16,762 nt of DNA, from contig JAIWOL010000098.1 in the NCBI GenBank assembly GCA_020216925.1, positions 1-16,762 on the forward strand. The letters run 5' to 3'. The DNA comes from Thiobacillus sp. GTDB taxonomy: Bacteria; Pseudomonadota; Gammaproteobacteria; Burkholderiales; Thiobacillaceae. Positions 1 through 7,717 of the stretch are shown one piece after another. The translations under genes were made by a program, and so were the position numbers. The notes under the pieces are model-generated. The model saw nothing but the letters and a program-made list of their open reading frames with translations, was not told the DNA's origin and did no database searches. Each line of letters starts with the position of its first letter. Position 1 is the stretch's first letter.

Positions 1-120
1 ATTGAGCAATTGCCGCAACCACCCCATCAGCCTTGCCCAGCGTGTATCGAGAAGTTGCTCAAATCACGGGCCGGTGAAATATCCGGGCTAAGTCTGCCAG
101 GCGTTTTGCGATCCCGGGGC
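1..120. other. Unassigned left flank, possible insertion-sequence end
   Basis: No convincing coding region was found here; the open frames are short and resemble no known protein. On the minus strand, a stretch beginning near position 105 reads CCTGGCAGACTTAGCCCGG and continues into the left edge. It gives me an impression of the non-coding terminus of an IS1380-like element, but this is from memory and unverified, and only one end would be in the window. It lies beyond the pilQ terminator, where many relatives carry aroK. Confidence 0.2.
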
Positions 121-152
121 AAAAAAATAGCGGGCATGAATGCCCGCTATTT
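121..152 (-). terminator. Intrinsic terminator of the pilMNOPQ operon
   Basis: Positions 125-137 and 140-152 form a perfect 13-bp inverted repeat (arm AAATAGCGGGCAT) with only two bases between the arms, so the real loop is probably four bases or more. Read on the minus strand, the hairpin is followed directly by seven T residues (complement of 121-127), the textbook Rho-independent layout. It starts 15 bases after the pilQ stop codon. The plus strand has only a short T run after the hairpin, so it should act mainly on minus-strand transcripts. Confidence 0.9.
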
Positions 153-167
153 CCGGTGCCTTCGCGG

Positions 168-2357
168 TCAGAGCGACAAGCGTTCGTCGATGATGCGCGG
201 CGTGAGGAAAATGATCAATTCGGTCTTGCTGTTCTCTTTGGTCGTGGTCTTGAACAGGTTGCCGAATACCGGCACATCGCCGAGCAATGGCACTTTGCTG
301 ACCGTAGAACTCTCGTTGCCGTCAAAAATCCCGCCGAGCACAAGGGTTTCGCCGTTATTGACGCGAACCTGGGTCTTGATGCGCTTGGTGTCGATTGCAG
401 GGTTATTGCCCAAATTTGCGATCTCTCTCACGGCATCTTTCTGAACCTCCACCGTCAGGATGATGGAATCATTATTCAGGATTTGCGGATCGACCAGCAG
501 GCACAGAAACGCATCCTTGAAAGTCACAGTTGCAGGTGAATTGGCAGTAGCCGGCGTAATGAAAGGAATCTGGGTGCCATTCAAGATTACTGCCGGCTTT
601 TGATTGGACGTAACCACACGCGGATTGGATAGAACCTTGCCGCGATTCTCGGCTTCCAGGGCGCGCAACTCCAGTCCCAGCAGATTGCCATTCGCAAGAT
701 TCAGCAGAGAAAGCGTCAAGTTGGGCGCCACGTTGGGTAGTAACTGCCCCCCGCCAGAGCCTGCCAAGCTTTGCCGATCGCCAAAAATCTTGCCGATATT
801 ATTCGCTGCGGCACCGGTCGAATTGAAGGTCAGGCGTGTCCCCAAGTCGCGGCTCCACCCATCTGTTGCAACGACCACTCTTGCTTCAATCATTACTTGG
901 CGGGCCGGCACGTCGAGGCGTGCAAGCAATTCGCGAATTTCTTGGATTTTTCTTGCGGTGTCGGTAATGATCAGGGTGTTGGTTTTCAATTCATAGGTAG
1001 CCCGACCTCGTTTCGTCAGCACTTTCTGGTCGCTTTCCCCCTGCCCCTGTTGCGAAGCCTGGGCCGCGGCAGCGCCGCCCAAACCCTGCGCCTGAGCAGA
1101 ACACGTCACAGCATTGTTGCTCGCCGAATTGAGGAAAGCGCCTGCAGCAAAACCGTAGAGCATGGTCTGCGCTTCGTCGGCACGCATGTAGTTGAGTGAA
1201 ATGTGCTCGGTGGTCAGGGGTTCCAGATCAGCCACCTGGTTCTTGGCCTCGAACTCCAGTTTCTCCTTGGTCAGCAATTCATCCCTGGGCGCGACCCAGA
1301 TGACATTTCCATTCGAGCGCTTGTCCAGGCCTTTGGTCTGCATGATCAAATCCAGCGCCTGGTCCCAGGGCACATCTTTCAGCCGCAGGGTCAAACTGCC
1401 TGAGACGGTGTCGCTTGCCACGATATTGAGCCCAGTGAAATCGGCTATGACCTGAAGCACCGAACGCACTTCGACGTTCTGGAAATTGAGCGACAGCTTC
1501 TCACCAGTGTACTTGACCTTGCCATCCGCCGTTTTCTTCTGCCCATCGCTGCTGGGTTTGACCTCCACGATGAAATTCCTGTCGGTCTGGTAAGCAGAGT
1601 ACTCCCAGTTACCTTTGGGCTGAATGACCATGCGGGTGTTGCCGCCCAAGGCATAGGTTTCAACGATTTGTACCGGTGTGCCGAAATCGGCCACATCCAG
1701 ACGCCGCTGCAGCGATTTTGGCAAATCCGCGCCGATGAAATCGATGACGACGCCGCCGGCCTGTTGACGGATATTGATACCGGTCTGGGCGTCAGACAGG
1801 GTTGTCACGATGCGGGCCTCGCCTGTAGCCCCGCGCCGGAAATCGACATCGCGGATGCCCCGGCCGGCATTGCCGGGGGCGGTTTCAGCGAATCGGGGCG
1901 CGGCGTTGACCGGTGCCGCGCCGACCCCCACCTCGCCCAGCGAGACAAGCAGTGACCTGCCTTCCAGCTTGGCCTCATATTCGACCGATTTGCTGAGATT
2001 CAGAACCAGCCGGGTGCGCGTGCCTGCCTGAACGACGTTGACGCTGGACAATGGCCCCTGGTTGGCTTCGATCGTGTTCTTGCCAATGGCATTGCCTGTA
2101 TCAGGAAGATCGAGGGCGATTCGGGGAGGATTGCCCACGGTGAACCCCGCAGGCGTGGCCTGAAGCGGATTTTTCAGATTCACGCGGACCACAACCTTGC
2201 CCCCCGGCATGGTCACGGTATCCACGCTTTGAACGGCATTGCCAGTAGGCGGGGCGTCTTCTGCACGCGCGTTCAACGAAAACAGCAAACCCGCCACGAG
2301 GGCAATCCCGTAAACGGGGCGAATGAATTGCTGGGCGATTTTAGGCAATGCGTTCAT
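168..2357 (-). CDS. pilQ: Type IV pilus secretin PilQ
   Basis: PilQ is the outer-membrane secretin ring through which the type IV pilus passes. Numbered from the ATG at 2357 (729 aa), I see a signal peptide (~1-32, ending NARA before EDAPP), two AMIN peptidoglycan-binding domains (~41-139 and 167-265), an STN/N0 domain (~284-334), an N1 secretin domain (~384-479) and the C-terminal secretin domain (~559-724). Diagnostic secretin sequences include VPLLGDVPVFGNLF and ELIIFLTPRI. An Ala/Gln/Gly-rich loop (~414-449) interrupts the N1 domain. I chose 2357 because AAAGAGG lies 5 bases upstream and it gives a normal signal peptide. An alternative ATG at 2390 overlaps the pilP stop as ATGA but has no clear ribosome site. 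It is the last gene of pilMNOPQ and is followed by a strong terminator. Confidence 0.96.
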   Translation of the reverse strand: MNALPKIAQQFIRPVYGIALVAGLLFSLNARAEDAPPTGNAVQSVDTVTMPGGKVVVRVNLKNPLQATPAGFTVGNPPRIALDLPDTGNAIGKNTIEANQGPLSSVNVVQAGTRTRLVLNLSKSVEYEAKLEGRSLLVSLGEVGVGAAPVNAAPRFAETAPGNAGRGIRDVDFRRGATGEARIVTTLSDAQTGINIRQQAGGVVIDFIGADLPKSLQRRLDVADFGTPVQIVETYALGGNTRMVIQPKGNWEYSAYQTDRNFIVEVKPSSDGQKKTADGKVKYTGEKLSLNFQNVEVRSVLQVIADFTGLNIVASDTVSGSLTLRLKDVPWDQALDLIMQTKGLDKRSNGNVIWVAPRDELLTKEKLEFEAKNQVADLEPLTTEHISLNYMRADEAQTMLYGFAAGAFLNSASNNAVTCSAQAQGLGGAAAAQASQQGQGESDQKVLTKRGRATYELKTNTLIITDTARKIQEIRELLARLDVPARQVMIEARVVVATDGWSRDLGTRLTFNSTGAAANNIGKIFGDRQSLAGSGGGQLLPNVAPNLTLSLLNLANGNLLGLELRALEAENRGKVLSNPRVVTSNQKPAVILNGTQIPFITPATANSPATVTFKDAFLCLLVDPQILNNDSIILTVEVQKDAVREIANLGNNPAIDTKRIKTQVRVNNGETLVLGGIFDGNESSTVSKVPLLGDVPVFGNLFKTTTKENSKTELIIFLTPRIIDERLSL

Positions 2358-2362
2358 GTCGG

Positions 2363-2369
2363 CCTCTTT
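2363..2369 (-). promoter_or_regulatory. Ribosome binding site deciding the pilQ start
   Basis: AAAGAGG lies 5 bases before the ATG at 2357 on the minus strand. The upstream candidate ATG at 2390 is preceded only by TTTTGCAAGA, a poor site. This favours a PilQ 11 residues shorter than the longest open frame. Confidence 0.6.
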
Positions 2370-2386
2370 GAATACTGTGCTGCGGG

Positions 2387-2887
2387 TCATTCTTGCAAAA
2401 TCAGGGTGCTGGTCCGTTCCGACCAGTCTCCCGCGCTATCCTGGACGATCTCGCGCAGCGTCACTTCGCTGTCGCCGATCTGGGTAATCAGGCCGAAATT
2501 CTGGCCCATGTAATTACCTTTTTTGACGTGGTAAATGGCGTTGTCCGGCGTACGGATCACAGCGTGAATCACGCCTTTCTTGCCCAACACCCCAACCATT
2601 TTCAGCGTCTCGAGCGAAAAAGCCTCCAACGGTTCTTTCGGGCGGGTGAGGTCGGGTTGCAATCCGCCGCCGCCGCCCACCGAGAGTTTTCTCGGCTTGA
2701 AGGGGTCCGGCAGATCAAATGCAGCGTAGGTGAAAGGTTCGTACACCTTGACCTCGGGCAGGGGCTCGATCTTGCCTTGCATGTCCTTGCCGGTTTCGGC
2801 GACGAAACTCTGCAAATCCTCGATATTGCCGCCGCCGCACCCCGTCAGAAGGCCGGTCATGATCCACAACAGCGCAAGGTGTTTCAT
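2387..2887 (-). CDS. pilP: Type IV pilus assembly lipoprotein PilP
   Basis: PilP is the inner-membrane lipoprotein that links the PilN/PilO dimer to the periplasmic N domains of PilQ. The 166-aa product has a short signal sequence ending in a lipobox LLTGC, with the lipidated cysteine at residue 17. A flexible, proline-containing linker follows, with a five-glycine run near residue 53. The C-terminal half (~80-160) corresponds to the beta-sandwich domain of PilP. Length and domain layout are typical of the family. The ATG overlaps the pilO stop as ATGA, and its own stop touches a possible upstream pilQ start in the same way, indicating translational coupling along the operon. Confidence 0.95.
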   Translation of the reverse strand: MKHLALLWIMTGLLTGCGGGNIEDLQSFVAETGKDMQGKIEPLPEVKVYEPFTYAAFDLPDPFKPRKLSVGGGGGLQPDLTRPKEPLEAFSLETLKMVGVLGKKGVIHAVIRTPDNAIYHVKKGNYMGQNFGLITQIGDSEVTLREIVQDSAGDWSERTSTLILQE

Positions 2888-3504
2888 TTCTTCTGCTCCT
2901 TGCCGGCTTGCTTGTTGGCGATCAGTTCTTCTTCATCCAGGTAGCGATAGGTTTTGACGACCGCATCCATGTTGAGCACGCCGTCCTTGGCCGGCGCAAG
3001 CGAGATTTCATGCAAGGTGACGATTCGTGACAGTTTGGATACATCGCTCACGAACGAGGCTATGTCGTGATATCCGCCGGTCACTTTCACGAGAATGGGG
3101 GTTTCCGCATAAAACTCCGAAGGCGTTTCGGCTTCCGGCTTGAAAAGATCGAACTGCAATCCCCGGCCGAGCCCCGCCTGGTTTACGTCTGTGATGAGCG
3201 CATCCATCCCTTGTTTGTTCGGTAGCTGCTTCAACAAAGCGCCAAAGGCCTGTTCGATGTCGGCCAGCTGTTGCTTGTAGGCATCAAGATTGATCGCCTG
3301 GGTTTTCTTGCTTGTAAAGACCTGCCGCAGCTCGGTTTCTTTCTGCCTGGAGGCTTCGAGAGTCTCCATGCCGCTGCGCCAGTCAAACCACCAGCCCGCG
3401 GCAACGATCAGCACGAAAAGCAACCCCAGAGCGACCAGTTTGGTAGGCATCGGCCAGTCGGCGGCCGTTTTGAGATCCAGTTTGTTGAGTTCGTCGAGTG
3501 TCAT
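2884..3504 (-). CDS. pilO: Type IV pilus inner-membrane protein PilO
   Basis: PilO forms a heterodimer with PilN and, with PilP, makes the periplasmic alignment complex connecting the cytoplasmic motor to the secretin. The 206-aa product has a short cytoplasmic N-terminus, one transmembrane helix (~22-40, containing LGLLFVLIVAAGWW), a coiled-coil segment (~45-90) and a C-terminal ferredoxin-like domain with PilO-like sequence (PILVKVTGGYHDIASFVSDV). Size and layout match the family. The ATG overlaps the end of pilN and the stop overlaps the start of pilP, both as ATGA. Confidence 0.96.
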   Translation of the reverse strand: MTLDELNKLDLKTAADWPMPTKLVALGLLFVLIVAAGWWFDWRSGMETLEASRQKETELRQVFTSKKTQAINLDAYKQQLADIEQAFGALLKQLPNKQGMDALITDVNQAGLGRGLQFDLFKPEAETPSEFYAETPILVKVTGGYHDIASFVSDVSKLSRIVTLHEISLAPAKDGVLNMDAVVKTYRYLDEEELIANKQAGKEQKK

Positions 3505-4079
3505 GGCCGACCTCCCTTGCTGCCAGCCTCTTCGGGCTGTTGCCGTGTCTGCTTGACCGTCAGGACAAATTCGTTGGCTCGCAGATTGTTCACTGTCGCA
3601 GCCTTGATTTCACCCAGAGAGGCAGATTCAAACCATGGCGAGTCGTCAAGATTGCGCATCAGGGACGAGACACGGGCGCTCGACTGGGTATAGCCGCTGA
3701 TCGTGATCGTGTCGCCCGTCTGTTTGAATGATTTCAGATACAGCCCGTCGGGCAGCAGGCGAATCATCTGGTCGAACAGGTGTACAACCTCGGTCCGGTT
3801 CGACTGCAGCTTTTCGACTACCTGCTTGCGTGCAAGCAAGGCCCGGGTCTGCTCTTTGATTTTCTTGATTTCGCCAATTTGGGAATCGAGCTTGGCGATT
3901 TCCTGTTCGAGAAAAGCATTGCGCGCATCCTGATTGGCCTGGCGTGCCGCAATCAGTGCATGCCCGAGCACGACGGCAAGCACAGCCGCGGCAAGGGCCA
4001 CACCGAGCAGTATTCCGAACTGACGCCGCCGGGATGCGCGAGCCAGCTCGCGGTGGGGAAGTAGGTTGATGCGGATCAT
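3501..4079 (-). CDS. pilN: Type IV pilus inner-membrane protein PilN
   Basis: PilN is the bitopic inner-membrane protein that recruits cytoplasmic PilM and pairs with PilO in the periplasm. The 192-aa product starts with MIRINLLPHRE, matching the conserved N-terminal INLLP motif that docks into the PilM groove. Next come a basic patch (RASRRR), one transmembrane helix (~21-44), a coiled coil (~48-98) and a C-terminal ferredoxin-like fold ending in a short charged tail. ATGA overlaps join it to pilM upstream and pilO downstream, consistent with stoichiometric co-synthesis. Confidence 0.96.
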   Translation of the reverse strand: MIRINLLPHRELARASRRRQFGILLGVALAAAVLAVVLGHALIAARQANQDARNAFLEQEIAKLDSQIGEIKKIKEQTRALLARKQVVEKLQSNRTEVVHLFDQMIRLLPDGLYLKSFKQTGDTITISGYTQSSARVSSLMRNLDDSPWFESASLGEIKAATVNNLRANEFVLTVKQTRQQPEEAGSKGGRP

Positions 4080-5164
4080 TGGGGGTCAAACCTCCGCATG
4101 GCAAGCCCGCAGGCAACAAAGAGCGAGGGCGCATCGGCCGTGAGCGTCTGCGGGCGAACCTTCGACCCGACCGCCATATTGGCGAAGGGGTTGACCACAA
4201 GGGTCGGCGTGCCGGTGCGCTGGGCAACGACCTCATCGATACCGGGGATCATGGCGCCCCCACCGGCCAGCAGGATCTGGTCGACTTTTCGATACTGTGT
4301 CGAAGTCGTGAAAAGCTGGAGCGCGCGGCCGATTTCCATGGCCAGGGTTTCGCTGTAGGGCTGCAACACTTCCATGTCGTAGCTTTCGGGCAGCGTGCCT
4401 TTGCGTTTGGCGTTTTCGGCCTCTTCTCTGCTCATGCCGTAACGGCGGGAAATTTCGTTGGTGAGCTGGTTTCCACCAAAGCCGTGTTCGCGCAGGTACA
4501 CCGAATCGTTGTCGTGCAGGATGTTGATGTGCATGTTCTGCGCGCCCACATCGATAATTGCCACGGTCTGGCCCGCGCCGCTGCCCGGCAGCAGATGGGC
4601 AATCTGCTCGTAGGCCGTTTGGGTGGCATAGGATTCGACGTCCATGATCAGCGCCTTCAAGCCGGCCGCCTCGACTGCCGCGACGCGGTCTTCGACCTTT
4701 TCCTTGCGGGCGGCGGCGAGCAGAATCTGGACATCATCCGGGCTGCCTGGCGACGGCCCCAGAACCTGGAAGTCCAGGTTGACCTCATCGAGAGAAAAGG
4801 GAATGACCTGGTTGGCCTCGGTTTCCACCTGGTTTTCCAGGTCGACCCCCTTCAGACTTGCGGGCGCAAGGATTTTTTTGGTGATGACGGCCGAAGAAGG
4901 CAGCGCCAGAGCCACATTCTTGATCCGGCTCCCGAGATTTTTCCAGGCTATCCGCAGAGCCTCGGCCACTTGATCCAGGTTGGCGATATTGCCATCGCTC
5001 ACCGCATCCTTGGGGAGCGGCTCGATGACATAACGCTCAACTCGAAACATGCCCTTGCCGGCATCGGAGAGTTCCACCAGCTTGACCGCAGTCGTGCTGA
5101 TATCCAACCCGATGATCGGCACCCCCTTGGTGGACAGCCAGTCCAGATTGATATTCAGGTGCAA
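4076..5164 (-). CDS. pilM: Type IV pilus assembly ATPase-like protein PilM
   Basis: PilM is a cytoplasmic actin/FtsA-like nucleotide-binding protein that binds the PilN N-terminus and couples the pilus motor to the alignment complex. The 362-aa product has the phosphate-1 motif (IIGLDISTTAVKLVEL, ~17-32), the phosphate-2 motif (AIIDVGAQNMHI, ~202-213), the adenosine motif (LLAGGGAMIPG, ~298-308) and the PilM-typical VNPFANM near 324-330. The start is TTG at 5164: AAAGGA lies 6 bases upstream, the protein has full family length, and the next in-frame ATG would remove the nucleotide-binding core. It is the first gene of the operon and diverges from mrcA across a 189-bp control region. Confidence 0.95.
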   Translation of the reverse strand: MHLNINLDWLSTKGVPIIGLDISTTAVKLVELSDAGKGMFRVERYVIEPLPKDAVSDGNIANLDQVAEALRIAWKNLGSRIKNVALALPSSAVITKKILAPASLKGVDLENQVETEANQVIPFSLDEVNLDFQVLGPSPGSPDDVQILLAAARKEKVEDRVAAVEAAGLKALIMDVESYATQTAYEQIAHLLPGSGAGQTVAIIDVGAQNMHINILHDNDSVYLREHGFGGNQLTNEISRRYGMSREEAENAKRKGTLPESYDMEVLQPYSETLAMEIGRALQLFTTSTQYRKVDQILLAGGGAMIPGIDEVVAQRTGTPTLVVNPFANMAVGSKVRPQTLTADAPSLFVACGLAMRRFDPQ

Positions 5165-5170
5165 GAGTTT

Positions 5171-5176
5171 TCCTTT
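5171..5176 (-). promoter_or_regulatory. Ribosome binding site of pilM (TTG start)
   Basis: AAAGGA on the minus strand, 6 bases before the TTG at 5164, supports use of this rare initiation codon. Confidence 0.65.
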
Positions 5177-5311
5177 ACTCTTCTGTGCGTTGCCGCTTTT
5201 TCTTGTTATGGTTTTTAGATGCTAGCAACAACACACGGTTTTTAACAGTTTTTTTCCTGCAGGACTCCGTGGCGTACACAACTGTGTCCAATTTCCAACA
5301 CCACTAACGCC

Positions 5312-5317
5312 TATAAT
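5312..5317 (+). promoter_or_regulatory. -10 element of the mrcA promoter
   Basis: TATAAT matches the sigma-70 -10 consensus exactly, within CGCCTATAATCGTCGG. It would place transcription start near 5324, giving a leader of about 30 bases before the mrcA ATG. No good -35 hexamer is visible at 16-18 bases spacing (the position reads CAATTT), so assignment rests on the -10 and its location. AAGGA at 5344-5348 is the ribosome site. Confidence 0.55.
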
Positions 5318-5353
5318 CGTCGGAAACTTTAGGCGTCATTTCGAAGGAATCGG

Positions 5354-7717
5354 ATGTTTTCCAAATGGTGGCATTACGCGCTGGCACTGGTCGTCAGCCT
5401 GGGGGTGGTGGGCACGGCGCTTGCCGGGCTGGCGGCTGCACTGATTTATCCCAATCTGCCGCCACTCGAGGCACTGACGGATTACAAGCCCAAGCTTCCG
5501 CTTCGCGTTTACACCGCAGACGGCGCACTGATTGGCGAGTTTGGCGAGGAACGCCGCGCATTCATCGCCATCGACAAGGTGCCGGCCTACATGAAACAGG
5601 CCATCATTGCGGCGGAGGATGAACGCTTTTACGCGCACGGCGGCGTGGATACGCTGGGTATCCTGCGTGCCGCCAGCGCCAACCTGTTGTCGGGCGGGGT
5701 GAAGGAAGGCGCATCAACCATCACGATGCAGGTGGCGCGCAATTTCTTTCTCTCCAACGAGAAAACACTGACGCGCAAACTTTCTGAAGCCATGCTGGCG
5801 ATGAAGATCGAGCACAATCTTTCCAAGGACAAGATTCTCGAGCTTTACATCAACCAGATTTATCTGGGACAGCGCGCCTATGGATTCGAGGCCGCAGCAC
5901 GCACTTACTTCGGAAAACCGATGCAGGCCCTGAGCCTGGCCGAGTTCGCCATGCTCGCAGGCTTGCCCAAGGCCCCTTCACGCTACAACCCGGTGGTGAA
6001 TTTTCCGCGGGCCAAGGCACGTCAGGAATATGTCCTCAAGCGCATGCTGACGCTCAAGTTCATCGACCAGCCGACCTGGCAGGCCGCCATGGCGCAAAAA
6101 CTGGTCATCCGGCAAGCCAAGCAGCAAACCGACGTGGCTGCAGACTTTGCCGCCGAGATGGTGCGCCAGACACTTTTCGAAAAATACGGCGAGTCGATTT
6201 ACAGCTCGGGTTACAAGGCCGTCACGACTCTGTTGCGCACGCAACAGGCCGCCGCCAACCAGGCCGTGTGGATGGGCGTGGCGGACTACGATCTGCGACA
6301 TGGCTATCGCGGGCCGGAAAAGCAGATAGTCCTGCCCGGCGACAAGACTGCCCGCGAGGCCGCCATTGCGGACGCCCTGTCCGAGCTCAACACGGTCAGC
6401 GACATGCAGCCGGCGGTGGTGATTTCTGTCAGTCCCAAGCTGATCCGGGCCCAGCTGCAGGATAACAGCGTGGTCGACATAACCGGCAATTCGCTCAAAT
6501 GGGTGGCCAACTGGGCGGCCGGGAAAAAAGGCCGGCAGCTGCTGCCAGGCGCCGTTGTCAGAGTGCAGGCCACCAGTGCACAGGCTTGGCGTCTGACCCA
6601 GCTGCCGGAAGTGGAAGCCGCGCTGGTCGCGATCGACCCCAAAAATGGCGCGATCACCGCGCTGGTCGGCGGCTTCGATTTCAACCGCAACAAATTCAAC
6701 CATGTCACCCAGGCATGGCGGCAGCCCGGCTCAAGTTTCAAGCCTTTCGTGTACTCCGCCGCACTGGAAAAGGGCTTTACCCCGGCAACGATGATCGACA
6801 ATGCGCCGATCACCCTGGCTGCCGAGGAGGCTGGCGGCACGGTCTGGGAGCCGAAAAACTACGATGGCAGCACGGGAGGGCCGGTGCGTTTGCGCAGCGC
6901 CCTGACCAAATCACTGAATCTGGTATCGGTGCGCATCCTGCAAGGCATTGGGCCGTATTACGCACGCGACTACATCCGGCGCTTTGGCTTCGATCCGGCG
7001 CGCCACCCGCCCTATCTCACCATGGCGCTCGGCGCGGGCAGTGTCACCCCGCTGCAGCTTGCGGCGGCCTACGGCGTGTTCGCCAACGGCGGTTTCAGCG
7101 TCAAGCCCTATCTCATCGAGAAAGTCACCGACAAGGAAGGCCGCGTGCTGATGCAGGCTGCGCCGCAAGTGGTGGGGAGCAATGCGCCCCGCGTGATCGA
7201 TCCGCGCAACGCCTGGCTCATGACCAACCTGCTGCAGGACGTGACCCGGTATGGCACGGCTGCACGAGCCGGACAACTGGGCCGTAACGACATCGCAGGC
7301 AAAACCGGCACAACCAATGACGCCCGCGACACCTGGTTCGCCGGCTATACGCCCGATCTGGTCGCAGTGGCATGGATGGGTTACGACCAGCCGCGCCCGC
7401 TGGGGCGCAGCGAGACAGGCGCACAATCCGCGTTGCCGATCTGGATGAGCTTCATGGGACGCAGCCTGCAAGGGGTTCCGCAAAAAAGCTGGCCCATGCC
7501 AAGCGGCATCCTCACCTTGCAAATCGACCCCGCTACCGGCACACGCCTCGCCGAATCGGCCATCGGCGACGTGCCGGATGGCATGCCGGGCGGGGAAGCC
7601 AAAGGCATGACCGAGTATTTCTACCAGGAATTTCCGCCTCCCGAAGCGCCGGCCGCGGACTGGGGCGCTGAACCTGCACCCGCTCCCGCCGACAGCTTGC
7701 CGGGCACACCGATATGA
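5354..7717 (+). CDS. mrcA: Penicillin-binding protein 1A (bifunctional transglycosylase/transpeptidase)
   Basis: This class A PBP polymerises lipid II glycan strands and cross-links the peptides on the periplasmic face of the inner membrane. The 787-aa product has an N-terminal anchor (~8-31), a GT51 transglycosylase domain (~55-235) with AAEDERFYAHGG (catalytic Glu88) and GASTITMQ (119-126), an OB-like insert (~315-410) typical of PBP1A, and a transpeptidase domain (~420-710). The transpeptidase motifs are SSFK (nucleophile Ser460), SLN (520-522) and KTGT (650-653). A Pro/Ala-rich tail (~760-787) ends the protein. The ATG has AAGGA 5 bases upstream. Divergent placement next to pilMNOPQ is conserved in many beta- and gammaproteobacteria. 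Its stop overlaps the next gene as ATGA. All catalytic motifs are intact. Confidence 0.97.
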   Translation: MFSKWWHYALALVVSLGVVGTALAGLAAALIYPNLPPLEALTDYKPKLPLRVYTADGALIGEFGEERRAFIAIDKVPAYMKQAIIAAEDERFYAHGGVDTLGILRAASANLLSGGVKEGASTITMQVARNFFLSNEKTLTRKLSEAMLAMKIEHNLSKDKILELYINQIYLGQRAYGFEAAARTYFGKPMQALSLAEFAMLAGLPKAPSRYNPVVNFPRAKARQEYVLKRMLTLKFIDQPTWQAAMAQKLVIRQAKQQTDVAADFAAEMVRQTLFEKYGESIYSSGYKAVTTLLRTQQAAANQAVWMGVADYDLRHGYRGPEKQIVLPGDKTAREAAIADALSELNTVSDMQPAVVISVSPKLIRAQLQDNSVVDITGNSLKWVANWAAGKKGRQLLPGAVVRVQATSAQAWRLTQLPEVEAALVAIDPKNGAITALVGGFDFNRNKFNHVTQAWRQPGSSFKPFVYSAALEKGFTPATMIDNAPITLAAEEAGGTVWEPKNYDGSTGGPVRLRSALTKSLNLVSVRILQGIGPYYARDYIRRFGFDPARHPPYLTMALGAGSVTPLQLAAAYGVFANGGFSVKPYLIEKVTDKEGRVLMQAAPQVVGSNAPRVIDPRNAWLMTNLLQDVTRYGTAARAGQLGRNDIAGKTGTTNDARDTWFAGYTPDLVAVAWMGYDQPRPLGRSETGAQSALPIWMSFMGRSLQGVPQKSWPMPSGILTLQIDPATGTRLAESAIGDVPDGMPGGEAKGMTEYFYQEFPPPEAPAADWGAEPAPAPADSLPGTPI

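Larger units (their letters stand above)
5165..5353. promoter_or_regulatory. Divergent pilM / mrcA control region
   Basis: This 189-bp gap is visibly richer in A and T than the flanking genes and must hold promoters for both directions. Toward mrcA there is a perfect -10 hexamer (listed separately). Toward pilM I find no confident promoter; minus-strand candidates such as TTGTTG, 17 bases, TAACAA are poor. Two copies of TAAAAACC on the minus strand (5210-5217 and 5237-5244) sit 27 bp apart start to start. A small inverted repeat ACACA-AC-TGTGT lies at 5276-5287. No riboswitch-like structure was recognised. Confidence 0.6.

Noticed and set aside
288..299. TGGCACTTTGCT resembling a sigma-54 promoter
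   Set aside because: The GG-to-GC spacing is four bases too short and it lies inside the pilQ coding region.
565..579. Minus-strand TGGCACCCAGATTCC resembling a sigma-54 promoter
   Set aside because: The invariant GC of the -12 box reads CC, and the site is inside pilQ in the middle of the gene.
4079..5218. Plus-strand open frame of 379 codons
   Set aside because: It mirrors pilM almost exactly on the opposite strand. PilM has all family motifs, so this is a shadow.
5276..5287. Inverted repeat ACACA-AC-TGTGT upstream of mrcA
   Set aside because: The five-base arms are too short to claim an operator without conservation evidence.
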